A stretch of 12,094 nt of DNA, from positions 1 to 12,094 of the forward strand of contig JAFQRU010000030.1 in the NCBI GenBank assembly GCA_017409915.1, in the 5' to 3' direction. Origin of the DNA: Clostridia bacterium (GTDB lineage Bacteria; Bacillota; Clostridia; Monoglobales; Monoglobaceae). Below the pieces are notes generated by a model, which was not told the DNA's origin, did not search any database, and saw nothing but the letters and a program-made list of their open reading frames with translations. A program made the translations under genes and the position numbers. Positions 5,103 through 12,094 of the stretch are shown piece by piece. The stretch's first letter is position 1; each line of letters starts with the position of its first letter.

Positions 5103-6536
5103 ATGGCAGTTTTAGAAGGACTTAAACCTGAAAAGGTATTTGAATATTTTGAAAAGATTTGCGCTATTCCCCACGGTTCGGGGAATACCAAAGAGATAAG
5201 CGATATGCTCTGCTCCTTTGCGAAAGAAAGGGGCCTTTGGTATTATCAGGACGAAGTTAATAATGTTATAATCAAAAAAGACGGATGCTTGGGCAAAGAA
5301 AACAGTGCGCCTGTAATCTTGCAGGGGCATATGGATATGGTCTGCGAAAAAGCTCCTGATTGCACGCTCAATATGGAGAAAGAGGGGCTTAATCTTAAAA
5401 CAGACGGCGAGATTGTTTTCGCCGAGGGGACAACCTTAGGGGCAGATAACGGCATCGCCCTTGCAATGATAATGGCGATTTTAGATGCGGATGACATTCC
5501 TCATCCACCTATCGAGGCTGTTATAACCGTTGATGAAGAGATTGGCCTTATTGGTGCAGGGGAAATAGATGCTTCCCTCCTTAAAGGAAAGCGAATGATA
5601 AACATCGACTCCGAAGAGGAAGGCGTTTTCACGGTAAGCTGTGCAGGCGGAATAAGAGCAAAATGCACTTTCCCTATAAAGAGAGAAGATAGAAAAGCAA
5701 AAAGCTATATTATAGAAGTCGGTGGACTTATTGGTGGACACTCGGGAGCGGAAATTGACAAAGGAAGAGCCAATTCAAGCATCCTTTTGGGAAGAGTTTT
5801 AAAAACTCTTTCTGAGGAAACGGAGGTTTCTCTTATAAGCGTAGAGGGCGGTCTTAAAGATAACGCAATTCCCAGATTCTCCGTTGCAAAAGTTTGCGCC
5901 TTAGACGAGGCGGTTTTATCCTCGGTTTGCAAAAGAATGGATAAAATTTTCAAAAATGAATATGCCGCATCCGACGGAGAAGTTTTTGTTTCCTATAAAA
6001 ATGGGGAAGATGAAATCCCGATGGATAGTGAAAGCACAAATAGGATTATAAACTCCCTTTGCATTTTTCCAAACGGAGTTATGGAGATGAGTCATCAGAT
6101 TGAGGGCCTTGTGCAAACTTCCCTTAACCTTGGAATTCTGGCAACAGAGGAAGATAAGGTTGTCGCAGATTTTGGGGTAAGAAGCAGTATTGATTCTCAA
6201 AAGGAAATGCTTTGCCAGCGACTTTCTGCCATAACGGAAAGTCTTGGGGGAGAGATGGAGCTTAGCGGGAACTATCCCGGCTGGGAATATCGCATTGACT
6301 CTCCGCTGAGAGATTTAATGACCGAGGTTTTCAAAGACCAATATGGGAAATACCCTAAAATCGAGGCAATCCACGCAGGCCTTGAATGCGGAGTTTTCGC
6401 AGGGAAGATAGATGACTTTGAGGCAATCTCAATAGGCCCTGATATGAAAGATATTCATACCTTCTCCGAAAGACTTTATATAAAGTCAACGGAGCGGACC
6501 TACAATCTCATTTTAGAAACCTTAAAAAGAATGTAA
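5103..6536 (+). CDS. pepD: Aminoacyl-histidine dipeptidase (PepD, M20 family metallopeptidase)
   Basis: A cytoplasmic two-metal dipeptidase of the M20C type, which cleaves Xaa-His and other dipeptides. The 477 residues match the family's usual ~480-490. Metal and catalytic positions, by family analogy, are QGHMDMV (His76, catalytic Asp78), TTLGADNGI (Asp115, bridging), VDEEIG (catalytic Glu145, metal Glu146), NIDSEEEG (Asp169), and near the C-terminus HTFSERL (His452). Between the two halves of the catalytic domain lies the lid/dimerisation domain, with GGHSGAEID (211-219, His213). All key residues are present, so it should be active. AGGAG (5091-5095) overlaps the stop codon of the preceding dehydrogenase and sits seven bases before the ATG, suggesting coupled translation. 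A terminator follows directly. Confidence 0.95.
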   Translation: MAVLEGLKPEKVFEYFEKICAIPHGSGNTKEISDMLCSFAKERGLWYYQDEVNNVIIKKDGCLGKENSAPVILQGHMDMVCEKAPDCTLNMEKEGLNLKTDGEIVFAEGTTLGADNGIALAMIMAILDADDIPHPPIEAVITVDEEIGLIGAGEIDASLLKGKRMINIDSEEEGVFTVSCAGGIRAKCTFPIKREDRKAKSYIIEVGGLIGGHSGAEIDKGRANSSILLGRVLKTLSEETEVSLISVEGGLKDNAIPRFSVAKVCALDEAVLSSVCKRMDKIFKNEYAASDGEVFVSYKNGEDEIPMDSESTNRIINSLCIFPNGVMEMSHQIEGLVQTSLNLGILATEEDKVVADFGVRSSIDSQKEMLCQRLSAITESLGGEMELSGNYPGWEYRIDSPLRDLMTEVFKDQYGKYPKIEAIHAGLECGVFAGKIDDFEAISIGPDMKDIHTFSERLYIKSTERTYNLILETLKRM

Positions 6537-6566
6537 AAAAACCGAGGCATTTGCCTCGGGTTTTTT
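6537..6566. terminator. Bidirectional intrinsic terminator between pepD and nif3
   Basis: CCGAGGC (6542-6548) pairs perfectly with GCCTCGG (6553-6559) around an ATTT loop. It is flanked by an A-run on the left and a T-run on the right (6561-6566), so it can act in both directions. It starts immediately after the pepD stop, and its T-run overlaps the nif3 stop codon (complement of 6565-6567). Confidence 0.92.
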
Positions 6567-7356
6567 AATTGAAATATGATGTTACTTTTGCTTTTCTAAC
6601 TTGAATTTCGGGGAGGTTGTCCTCGAAATATTCCTCCAAAAAGTCGCAGATTATGTTCTCTGTTTCAAAGTGGCCTGCGTCAATAACATTAAGACCGATT
6701 TCCGATGCTGTCTGAGCTTCGTGGTGGCTTATGTCGGCAGTAAGATAAACATCTGCCCCTGCGTGGAGCGCACACTCCATAAGGTCTCCGCCGCTGCCTG
6801 AGCAAAGAGCAACGGTGTGAATTTCGTCATTAGGGCATCCCACAACCTTTATGTTCCGGCAATCAAGAGTTGCTTTAACAAAATCCGTAAAATCTTCTAA
6901 GCTCATAGGCGGCTCTAATTTTCCAACCCTGCCGATATTTTCAAGAGGGTTACCAAAAGCGTCTTTGCATTCCTCTTCGGTGTAGGCCCTGACATTTTCA
7001 AGGCCCAAGGTTTTTGCAAGAAGGTCGTTCATTCCTCCGTCAGCTTTGTCGAAGTTGGTGTGCATACTGTAAACCGCTATGTTGCTTTGGATTAAAGAGA
7101 TAACAAGACGGCCTGTCGGGTCTGCCTCTGTAATTTTAGAGAGAGGCTTAAAAATCAGGGGGTGATGGGTTATTATAAGATTTGCCCCGAACTCCTGAGC
7201 CTGCTTTAAGGTCTCGGAGTTTATTTCAAGGCAGATAAAAACCTTGTTTACATTTCTTTCCGCATCCCCAAGCAAAAAGCCGGGGTTGTCCCACTTCTCC
7301 GCAAGAGAAAGGGGAGCAATTTTCTCCATTTCACGAATGATATCACTGATTTTCAT
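6565..7356 (-). CDS. Nif3-like dinuclear metal-centre protein (YqfO type, short form)
   Basis: A 263-residue member of the NIF3 family, whose members form hexameric rings with a two-metal site. Bacterial proteins are often labelled GTP cyclohydrolase 1 type 2, but the physiological role is unsettled. Predicted metal ligands are THHPLIF (His64, His65), HTNFDKADGGMND (Asp103) and DAGHFETE (His229, Glu233). WDNPGFLLGD near residue 23 is the usual N-terminal motif. It lacks the ~100-residue PII-like insert found in Bacillus-type YqfO (about 370 residues). I prefer ATG at 7356: AAAGGAG (7367-7373) lies ten bases upstream of it, but only four from the in-frame TTG at 7362. The start overlaps the end of trmK by 14 bases, so the two are translationally coupled, an arrangement also seen next to sigA in Bacillus. 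The message ends in the terminator shared with pepD. Confidence 0.92.
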   Translation of the reverse strand: MKISDIIREMEKIAPLSLAEKWDNPGFLLGDAERNVNKVFICLEINSETLKQAQEFGANLIITHHPLIFKPLSKITEADPTGRLVISLIQSNIAVYSMHTNFDKADGGMNDLLAKTLGLENVRAYTEEECKDAFGNPLENIGRVGKLEPPMSLEDFTDFVKATLDCRNIKVVGCPNDEIHTVALCSGSGGDLMECALHAGADVYLTADISHHEAQTASEIGLNVIDAGHFETENIICDFLEEYFEDNLPEIQVRKAKVTSYFN

Positions 7357-8029
7357 TTTCAATCATCTCCTTTAAGGATAAAAGATTATTGAGCCGACTT
7401 CTATGCTGAGTATTTTGCGAGCGTTCAAGCCCTGCAATCTGCTTGTCTATTTTATTAAGGCGAGAAATTTTATATGCCTCATAATGCTCGTTTTTTATAA
7501 CGGCTTTGCCAAGATAAAGCTCCGCTTCGGTGTAAGGAATATCCTTTCCGACGCTGACTTTCATAATGGTATAAAGCTTTTCTTCCTCGCGGACGATATG
7601 CTCTTCGTTTATGGTGTAGCCGTTTTTGTTAAGAAACTCCCGAAGCTCAGCAATTGCCGTCATTGGTTGGAGAATAAGCTCCTTTGCGGATTTTGCGATA
7701 TTTTCGGACTCCTCTAAAATCTGGGCGATTAAGAGGCCCCCCATTCCTGCGATTATGATTGCATCGGCTTCGCAAACGGAAACGGTTTCAAGACCGCCAC
7801 CCAGGCGAACCTCAACCTGTGTCTGGGCGCCATAGAGGGAAACAGTTTTCTTTGCCCTCTCCACAGGCCCTTTTTTAATATCCGATGCAATCGCCTTTTT
7901 GCATTTATTGTTCAGGCAAAGGCAAACGGGAATATAGGCGTGGTCTGTCCCGATGTCGCAGACCGTTTCGCAAGGGGTTAAAATATCATAAATTTTTTGA
8001 AGTCTTGGTGTGAGTTTGGGTAATTTCAT
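7343..8029 (-). CDS. trmK: tRNA (adenine(22)-N1)-methyltransferase TrmK
   Basis: Uses S-adenosylmethionine to make 1-methyladenosine at position 22 of tRNA. The 228-residue protein has the Rossmann-type methyltransferase domain first. VCDIGTDHAYIP (23-34) is the characteristic SAM-binding motif of TrmK, with TDHAYIP rather than the generic glycine-rich form. Asp50 lies in IASDI, and IIAGMGG (92-98) is the substrate/SAM motif. From about residue 185 to the end it is charged and helical, fitting the C-terminal coiled coil of the family. ATG 8029 is preceded by AGGAAG (8035-8040) with a spacing of five bases, and a good promoter lies just upstream. It is the first gene of a two-gene operon with nif3. 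In many Bacillota this pair follows rpoD on the same strand; here it is divergent from dgt-dnaG-rpoD. Confidence 0.94.
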   Translation of the reverse strand: MKLPKLTPRLQKIYDILTPCETVCDIGTDHAYIPVCLCLNNKCKKAIASDIKKGPVERAKKTVSLYGAQTQVEVRLGGGLETVSVCEADAIIIAGMGGLLIAQILEESENIAKSAKELILQPMTAIAELREFLNKNGYTINEEHIVREEEKLYTIMKVSVGKDIPYTEAELYLGKAVIKNEHYEAYKISRLNKIDKQIAGLERSQNTQHRSRLNNLLSLKEMIENENQ

Positions 8030-8059
8030 TTTTTCTTCCTTATATATATTATTAACTTT

Positions 8060-8088
8060 ATTTTAAACCGAGGGAAAGAGCTTGTCAA
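8060..8088 (-). promoter_or_regulatory. Sigma-A promoter of the trmK-nif3 operon
   Basis: On the minus strand a consensus TTGACA (complement of 8083-8088) is followed after 17 bases by TAAAAT (complement of 8060-8065). This predicts a start near 8053 and a leader of about 24 bases before the trmK ATG. It is the best promoter match in the window. In the other direction, TTGGCA (8104-8109) is the only -35-like box upstream of dgt, and it has no convincing -10 partner. Confidence 0.75.
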
Positions 8089-8158
8089 GACAAAAAAAGG
8101 AAATTGGCAAAGAGCGTGGAAATTTATCAAAAAGAGGAAATTAAAGGAGACGAGAGTT

Positions 8159-9106
8159 ATGGAATGTCCAAGACTTGTCAGCGAGAGAATAGAAGAGGAA
8201 ACTCTGAGCCCTTATGCGACTCTGAGCAAAAACACAAAGGGGCGGCGAGAAGCTATACCTTATTGCAATTTAAGAACGGAGTTTCAAAGGGACAGAGACA
8301 GGATTATCCATTCCAAGTCTTTCCGTCGCCTTAAACATAAGACTCAGGTTTTCTTAGCTCCCGAGGGGGACCATTACAGGACCCGCCTTACTCATACCTT
8401 AGAGGTGGCGCAGATTGCAAGAACGGCGGCGAGAGCCCTACGGCTTAACGAGGACTTAACCGAGGCAATCGCCTTAGGCCACGACTTAGGCCACACTCCT
8501 TTCGGCCACAGCGGAGAAAGGGCGCTGGACAGCTTTTGCAAGAACGGCTTTCATCATAACGAGCAAAGCCTTCGCACGGTGGACATAATTGAAGAGCTTA
8601 ACTTAACGGAAGAGGTTCGAAACGGAATCCTCTGTCACAGCGGAGGAAGAAAGGCGGACACTCCTGAGGGTAGGATTGTAGCCATTGCAGATAAAATTGC
8701 ATATATAAACCACGACATTGACGACGCTATAAGAGCGGGGATTTTAGATTATGAAAATGTACCAAAGGAATTTACCCTCCGCTTTGGAAACAGCCAGTCA
8801 GAGAGAATAAATAATATGATAACAAGCCTTGTCGAGAGCAGCGACGGAGGGGATATAAAAATGGACGAGGAAAACTTTGAGGCTATGATGGGCCTTAGAA
8901 AGTTTATGTTTGAAAATGTCTATTTCAATAAGACTGCCTTAGAGAATGAGGAAAAGGTGCGAAATATTATCAACAGTCTCTATGAAATGTATTCTAAGGA
9001 GGGCAAAAGCGAGCAGGAGATTATAGATTACATAGCAGGGATGACAGACAGATATGCAATCTCTGCCTTTGAGAAAAATTTTGTTCCGAAATCCTGGAAC
9101 ATTTAA
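8159..9106 (+). CDS. dgt: Deoxyguanosinetriphosphate triphosphohydrolase (dNTPase, HD domain)
   Basis: Hydrolyses dNTPs to the nucleoside and tripolyphosphate, so it controls the dNTP pool. The 315-residue protein is of the short clostridial type. RDRDRIIHSKSFRRL (44-58) and KTQVF (61-65) form the family's N-terminal nucleotide-binding region. The HD metal site is His79 (in RLTHTLEV), His108-Asp109 (in GHDLGHTPFGH) and Asp178 (in IADKIAYINHD). The GHTPFGHSGE sequence is diagnostic of dGTPase-like proteins among HD enzymes. The natural dNTP preference cannot be read from sequence. ATG 8159 follows AAAGGAG (8143-8149) with nine bases between. It is the first gene of the run dgt-dnaG-rpoD, a common clostridial order. 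The 61 bases after it hold no terminator, and only a TTGAAA (9116-9121) without a good -10 box, so dnaG is probably mostly read through. Confidence 0.93.
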   Translation: MECPRLVSERIEEETLSPYATLSKNTKGRREAIPYCNLRTEFQRDRDRIIHSKSFRRLKHKTQVFLAPEGDHYRTRLTHTLEVAQIARTAARALRLNEDLTEAIALGHDLGHTPFGHSGERALDSFCKNGFHHNEQSLRTVDIIEELNLTEEVRNGILCHSGGRKADTPEGRIVAIADKIAYINHDIDDAIRAGILDYENVPKEFTLRFGNSQSERINNMITSLVESSDGGDIKMDEENFEAMMGLRKFMFENVYFNKTALENEEKVRNIINSLYEMYSKEGKSEQEIIDYIAGMTDRYAISAFEKNFVPKSWNI

Positions 9107-9167
9107 AAAGGAAAATTGAAAGTTTGGTCGAAAAATAAAAATAAGTAAAGAAAAAGGGGGGCGTTTT

Positions 9168-10946
9168 ATGGCGATGTCAGACATAGAGTATGAACGATAT
9201 AAAGAAGAAATTATTGATAGAAACGACATCGTTGAAGTCATTTCAATGTATGCGAAATTAAAACGCTCGGGAAGAACATATCGTGGGCTTTGCCCTATTC
9301 ATAACGACAGAAAAAATCCTTCCCTCTCCGTTGACCCTCAGAACAGACTTTTTAAATGCTTCGGCTGTGGAGCAGGGGGAACGGTTATCCAGTTTATTAT
9401 GTCGATGGAGCATCTTGCCTTTAAAGATGCATTGAGTTTTCTTGCTAATAGAGCAGGCATTCAGCCTCCTCAAGCGTTAACTCCTGATGAGGCAAGGCGA
9501 GAGGCGGCAAAGAGAGATAAGATGTCAATGCTATTTGACATTCATAAAGAAGCTGCTAAATATTTTTATAGATGTCTTTGCGATAAGAAAAACACAGTCG
9601 CTCTTGAGTATTTAAGAAAAAGAAATATATCCAATGAAACCATTAAAAAGTTTGGCATCGGATACGCTCCTCAAAGCAGTGGATTGGGGAATTATTTAAA
9701 GACAAAAGGTTTCTCTCTTTCCGAAGCAGCAGAGGCAGTGCTTATATATAATGATAAAGATGGACATTTTGATAAATTTCGTGGCAGAATTATGTTTCCT
9801 GTATTTGATTTAAATGGAAATGTTATCGCCTTTGGGGGAAGAACAATCTTTGACGATAAAGCAAAATATATGAACTCCAACGGTTCTCTTATTTACAACA
9901 AGAGCAAAAATCTTTTTGCCTTTAATTTTGCAAAGGATACGAAAAAAGATGAATTTCTGCTTATGGAAGGAAATGTGGATGTTATATCTCTCCATCAGGC
10001 AGGGTTTGATAACGCAACCGCGTCATTGGGGACAGCTTTTACTCCCGAACAGGCAAGATTAATAAAACGGTATAAAGACAGAGTTATCCTTTGTTATGAC
10101 TCGGACGAGGCAGGGGTTAAGGCGGTCCACGCCGCAGGGAAAATCCTTATGGACGAGGGAATTTCCGTTAAGGTTTTAACCGTGACAGGAGCCAAGGACC
10201 CTGATGAATATATTAATAAGTATGGACCTGAGATGTTTCAGGGGCTTATTGATAAGGCGGAAAACTTCATTGAGTATAAAATAAGAAAAACTGCGGAAAA
10301 ATATAATTTTGACGATATAGAACAAAAAATAGCTTTTATTGGAGAAGCGGCTCAGATATTTGCAGAAATCAAAGACCCTATGAAAATGGAGATTTATGTT
10401 AACGATATCGCCAAGAAAGTTGATATAAGTCCTCAGAAGTTTATGGCGCAGATTCAGAACCTTAGGAAAACCGACAAGGGCAAGGAAGAAAGAACGGCTC
10501 TTCGGGAAGAAATGAGGAACATCGAAACCCGCCGTGGCGGACGGGAGAGGACGCCAAAAGAAAGACAGCTTTATGATGCAGAGAAACTTTTCTTAAACCT
10601 TATCTGCGACAAGAAGGTTTATGACAGAGTGAAAGATGAGGTCTCCCCTGAGGATATGACAGAGAAGCTACATAAAAAGATGTGCGAAAAGCTTTATGCT
10701 CTTCACGAAGAAGGGTGCAAGTTTGAAGCAACGCGGTTTGTGTCCGAATTTGAAAGTGAGGAGATTGGGGATGTTTCCGAAATCCTTACGGATGACAAAA
10801 ATGTAGAGAGCAGGGAGGAAGCGATTACGCTGCCCCTTGAAATAATCAAAGAAAATATGCAAAGCAAGAAGATAGAAAGTCTTGACAAAAATGACGATGA
10901 GGGGCTTATGGAATATTTCCGTCAGCTCAGCTCAAAGAAACAGTAG
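9168..10946 (+). CDS. dnaG: DNA primase DnaG
   Basis: Makes RNA primers at the replication fork, working with DnaB helicase. The 592 residues match the usual 580-605. In order: a CHC2-type zinc finger (Cys42, His45, Cys64, Cys67, within RGLCPIH and FKCFGCGAGG), then the RNA-polymerase core's N-terminal subdomain with FRGRIMFPV (204-212) and FGGRTI. The TOPRIM fold follows, with metal-binding Glu267 (in MEGNVDV) and Asp311/Asp313 (in YDSDEAG), and KDPDEYI (343-349). Residues from about 430 to 480 are a highly charged linker, and the rest is the helical helicase-binding domain. The usual EGY-x-D of the TOPRIM motif reads EGNVD here, and the zinc-finger loop is 18 residues rather than the 17 of the E. 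coli protein; both look like tolerated variants. ATG 9168 follows AAGGGGGG (9154-9161) by six bases. rpoD begins 14 bases after the stop. Confidence 0.97.
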   Translation: MAMSDIEYERYKEEIIDRNDIVEVISMYAKLKRSGRTYRGLCPIHNDRKNPSLSVDPQNRLFKCFGCGAGGTVIQFIMSMEHLAFKDALSFLANRAGIQPPQALTPDEARREAAKRDKMSMLFDIHKEAAKYFYRCLCDKKNTVALEYLRKRNISNETIKKFGIGYAPQSSGLGNYLKTKGFSLSEAAEAVLIYNDKDGHFDKFRGRIMFPVFDLNGNVIAFGGRTIFDDKAKYMNSNGSLIYNKSKNLFAFNFAKDTKKDEFLLMEGNVDVISLHQAGFDNATASLGTAFTPEQARLIKRYKDRVILCYDSDEAGVKAVHAAGKILMDEGISVKVLTVTGAKDPDEYINKYGPEMFQGLIDKAENFIEYKIRKTAEKYNFDDIEQKIAFIGEAAQIFAEIKDPMKMEIYVNDIAKKVDISPQKFMAQIQNLRKTDKGKEERTALREEMRNIETRRGGRERTPKERQLYDAEKLFLNLICDKKVYDRVKDEVSPEDMTEKLHKKMCEKLYALHEEGCKFEATRFVSEFESEEIGDVSEILTDDKNVESREEAITLPLEIIKENMQSKKIESLDKNDDEGLMEYFRQLSSKKQ

Positions 10947-10960
10947 GAGGAAGTTTAGCT

Positions 10961-12067
10961 ATGGCAGAAGAAAAAGGAACCACTAAAAGTTCTAAGAAGC
11001 AGATTCTTCAGGAACTTTTGGAAATGGGTAAGAAAAACGGTGTAATTACCTATGATGAGATTGCTGCAAAAACCGAGGAGCTTGAACTTGACGGCGAGCA
11101 GATAGACCTTATCTATGAATATCTTGAAAAGAAAGGCATCGAGATAACAGGCAACTTCGAGGAAGAAATCAAGGATATTGAAGACGACCTTGAAATAACC
11201 GCAGAAGAGCTTGCGGACTTAACTGTTCCGGACAGCATAAGCATTGACGACCCTGTCAGAATGTATCTTAAAGAAATCGGTAAGGTTGACCTCCTTTCAA
11301 GCGCTGAGGAAGCCGAACTTGCTCAGAAAATGGCAGAGGGCGATGCTGATGCGAAAAAGCGTCTTGCTGAGGCTAATCTCCGTTTGGTTGTTAGTATTGC
11401 AAAGCGCTATGTGGGTAGAGGCATGCTCTTCCTTGACTTAATTCAGGAAGGTAATCTGGGCCTTATTAAAGCGGTTGAGAAGTTCGACTATACAAAGGGT
11501 TATAAGTTCAGTACCTATGCAACCTGGTGGATAAGACAGGCCATAACCCGTGCTATTGCGGACCAGGCAAGAACTATCCGTATTCCTGTTCATATGGTTG
11601 AAACTATTAATAAACTTATAAGAGTAACAAGACAGCTCGTTCAGGAATTGGGCCGCGACCCATCCCCAGAGGAAATCGCAAAGGAACTCAATATGCCTCT
11701 TGACAAGGTGTCCGAGATTATGAAGATTGCTCAGGAGCCTGTATCTTTGGAAACTCCAATCGGCGAAGAAGAAGACAGCCACTTAGGAGATTTTATTCAG
11801 GACGAAGATGCTCCTGCTCCATCTGAGGCTGCAACCTTTACTCTTCTTAAAGAACAGCTCTCTGAGGTTATCAATACATTGACCGCAAGAGAGGAAAAGG
11901 TTTTAAGACTTCGCTTCGGTCTTGACGACGGCAGAGCAAGAACTCTTGAAGAAGTTGGTAAGGAATTCAATGTAACAAGAGAAAGAATAAGACAGATTGA
12001 GGCAAAGGCTTTGAGAAAGCTTCGGCACCCGAGCCGCAGTAAAAAACTCAAGGACTATCTTGACTAA
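10961..12067 (+). CDS. rpoD: RNA polymerase principal sigma factor RpoD/SigA
   Basis: The housekeeping sigma-70 factor that directs RNA polymerase to most promoters. At 368 residues it matches Bacillus-type SigA and lacks the large insert of the E. coli protein. Residues 1-90 are an acidic/lysine-rich region 1.1-like helical part. Region 1.2 covers about 96-125 (DDPVRMYLKEIG). Region 2 covers about 139-210 (NLRLVVSIAKRYVGRG, LIQEGNLGLIKAVEKFD, KFSTYATWWIRQAI), including the -10-binding and melting residues. Region 3 follows, with LGRDPSPEEIA. Region 4.2 is at about 328-358 (TLEEVGKEFNVTRERIRQIE), the -35-recognising helix-turn-helix. AGGAGG (10945-10950) overlaps the dnaG stop and lies ten bases before the ATG. 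Good TTGACA/TATAAT-type promoters elsewhere in the window fit this factor. Confidence 0.98.
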   Translation: MAEEKGTTKSSKKQILQELLEMGKKNGVITYDEIAAKTEELELDGEQIDLIYEYLEKKGIEITGNFEEEIKDIEDDLEITAEELADLTVPDSISIDDPVRMYLKEIGKVDLLSSAEEAELAQKMAEGDADAKKRLAEANLRLVVSIAKRYVGRGMLFLDLIQEGNLGLIKAVEKFDYTKGYKFSTYATWWIRQAITRAIADQARTIRIPVHMVETINKLIRVTRQLVQELGRDPSPEEIAKELNMPLDKVSEIMKIAQEPVSLETPIGEEEDSHLGDFIQDEDAPAPSEAATFTLLKEQLSEVINTLTAREEKVLRLRFGLDDGRARTLEEVGKEFNVTRERIRQIEAKALRKLRHPSRSKKLKDYLD

Positions 12068-12082
12068 AACTTTGGAGGAATT

Positions 12083-12094
12083 ATGAACTGGCTA
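12083..12094 (+). CDS. Start of a further gene downstream of rpoD (first four codons only)
   Basis: GGAGG (12074-12078) followed by ATG at 12083 begins a reading frame, Met-Asn-Trp-Leu, that runs off the window. It starts 15 bases after the rpoD stop on the same strand, so it is probably in the same operon. Too little is present to identify it. Confidence 0.5.

Noticed and set aside
8082..8093. TTGTC-AA-GACAA as a repressor operator over the trmK -35 box
   Set aside because: Arms of only five bases, partly formed by the -35 hexamer itself; not enough to claim a binding site.

Overview
The window reads as housekeeping DNA from a low-G+C member of the Bacillota, most likely an uncultured Clostridia. 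The signs are strong AGGAGG-type ribosome binding sites, TTG starts, a pyrophosphate-type phosphofructokinase, a dgt-dnaG-rpoD run, a 368-residue SigA-like sigma factor, a YmfI-like dehydrogenase, and TrmK with a short Nif3 protein. I see no phage, insertion sequence, CRISPR array, tRNA, rRNA or defence system.

Layout: positions 1-120 encode, on the minus strand, the C-terminal part of an MgtE magnesium transporter. It is joined abruptly at about 115-126 to a plus-strand phosphofructokinase gene that lacks its 5' end. Both genes lose their 5' parts at this point, so it is either a chimeric contig end or a real inversion/deletion breakpoint. After the phosphofructokinase comes a 191-base non-coding stretch that can fold on itself. 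It is followed by a perfect 48-bp palindrome acting as a shared terminator between the convergent phosphofructokinase and ptsI genes. ptsI (minus) is divergent from a probable lipoprotein with a permuted NlpC/P60-like (YiiX-type) hydrolase fold. Next come secG with its own promoter and terminator, then a tight pair: a FabG/YmfI-like short-chain dehydrogenase and the dipeptidase pepD. A bidirectional terminator separates pepD from the convergent, overlapping trmK-nif3 pair (minus), which has a good sigma-A promoter. Divergent from trmK runs dgt, dnaG, rpoD and the first four codons of a further gene.

How the genes work together: phosphofructokinase and enzyme I belong to glycolysis and PEP-dependent phosphotransfer. 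SecG belongs to protein export. PepD recycles dipeptides. The dgt-dnaG-rpoD group combines dNTP control, replication priming and the main sigma factor, as in the macromolecular-synthesis operon. TrmK modifies tRNA. Nif3 is a conserved metal protein of uncertain role. The points most worth a second look are the MgtE/phosphofructokinase junction, the folded 1092-1282 element, and the apparently leaderless lipoprotein gene. None of these amounts to clear evidence of a new biological system.
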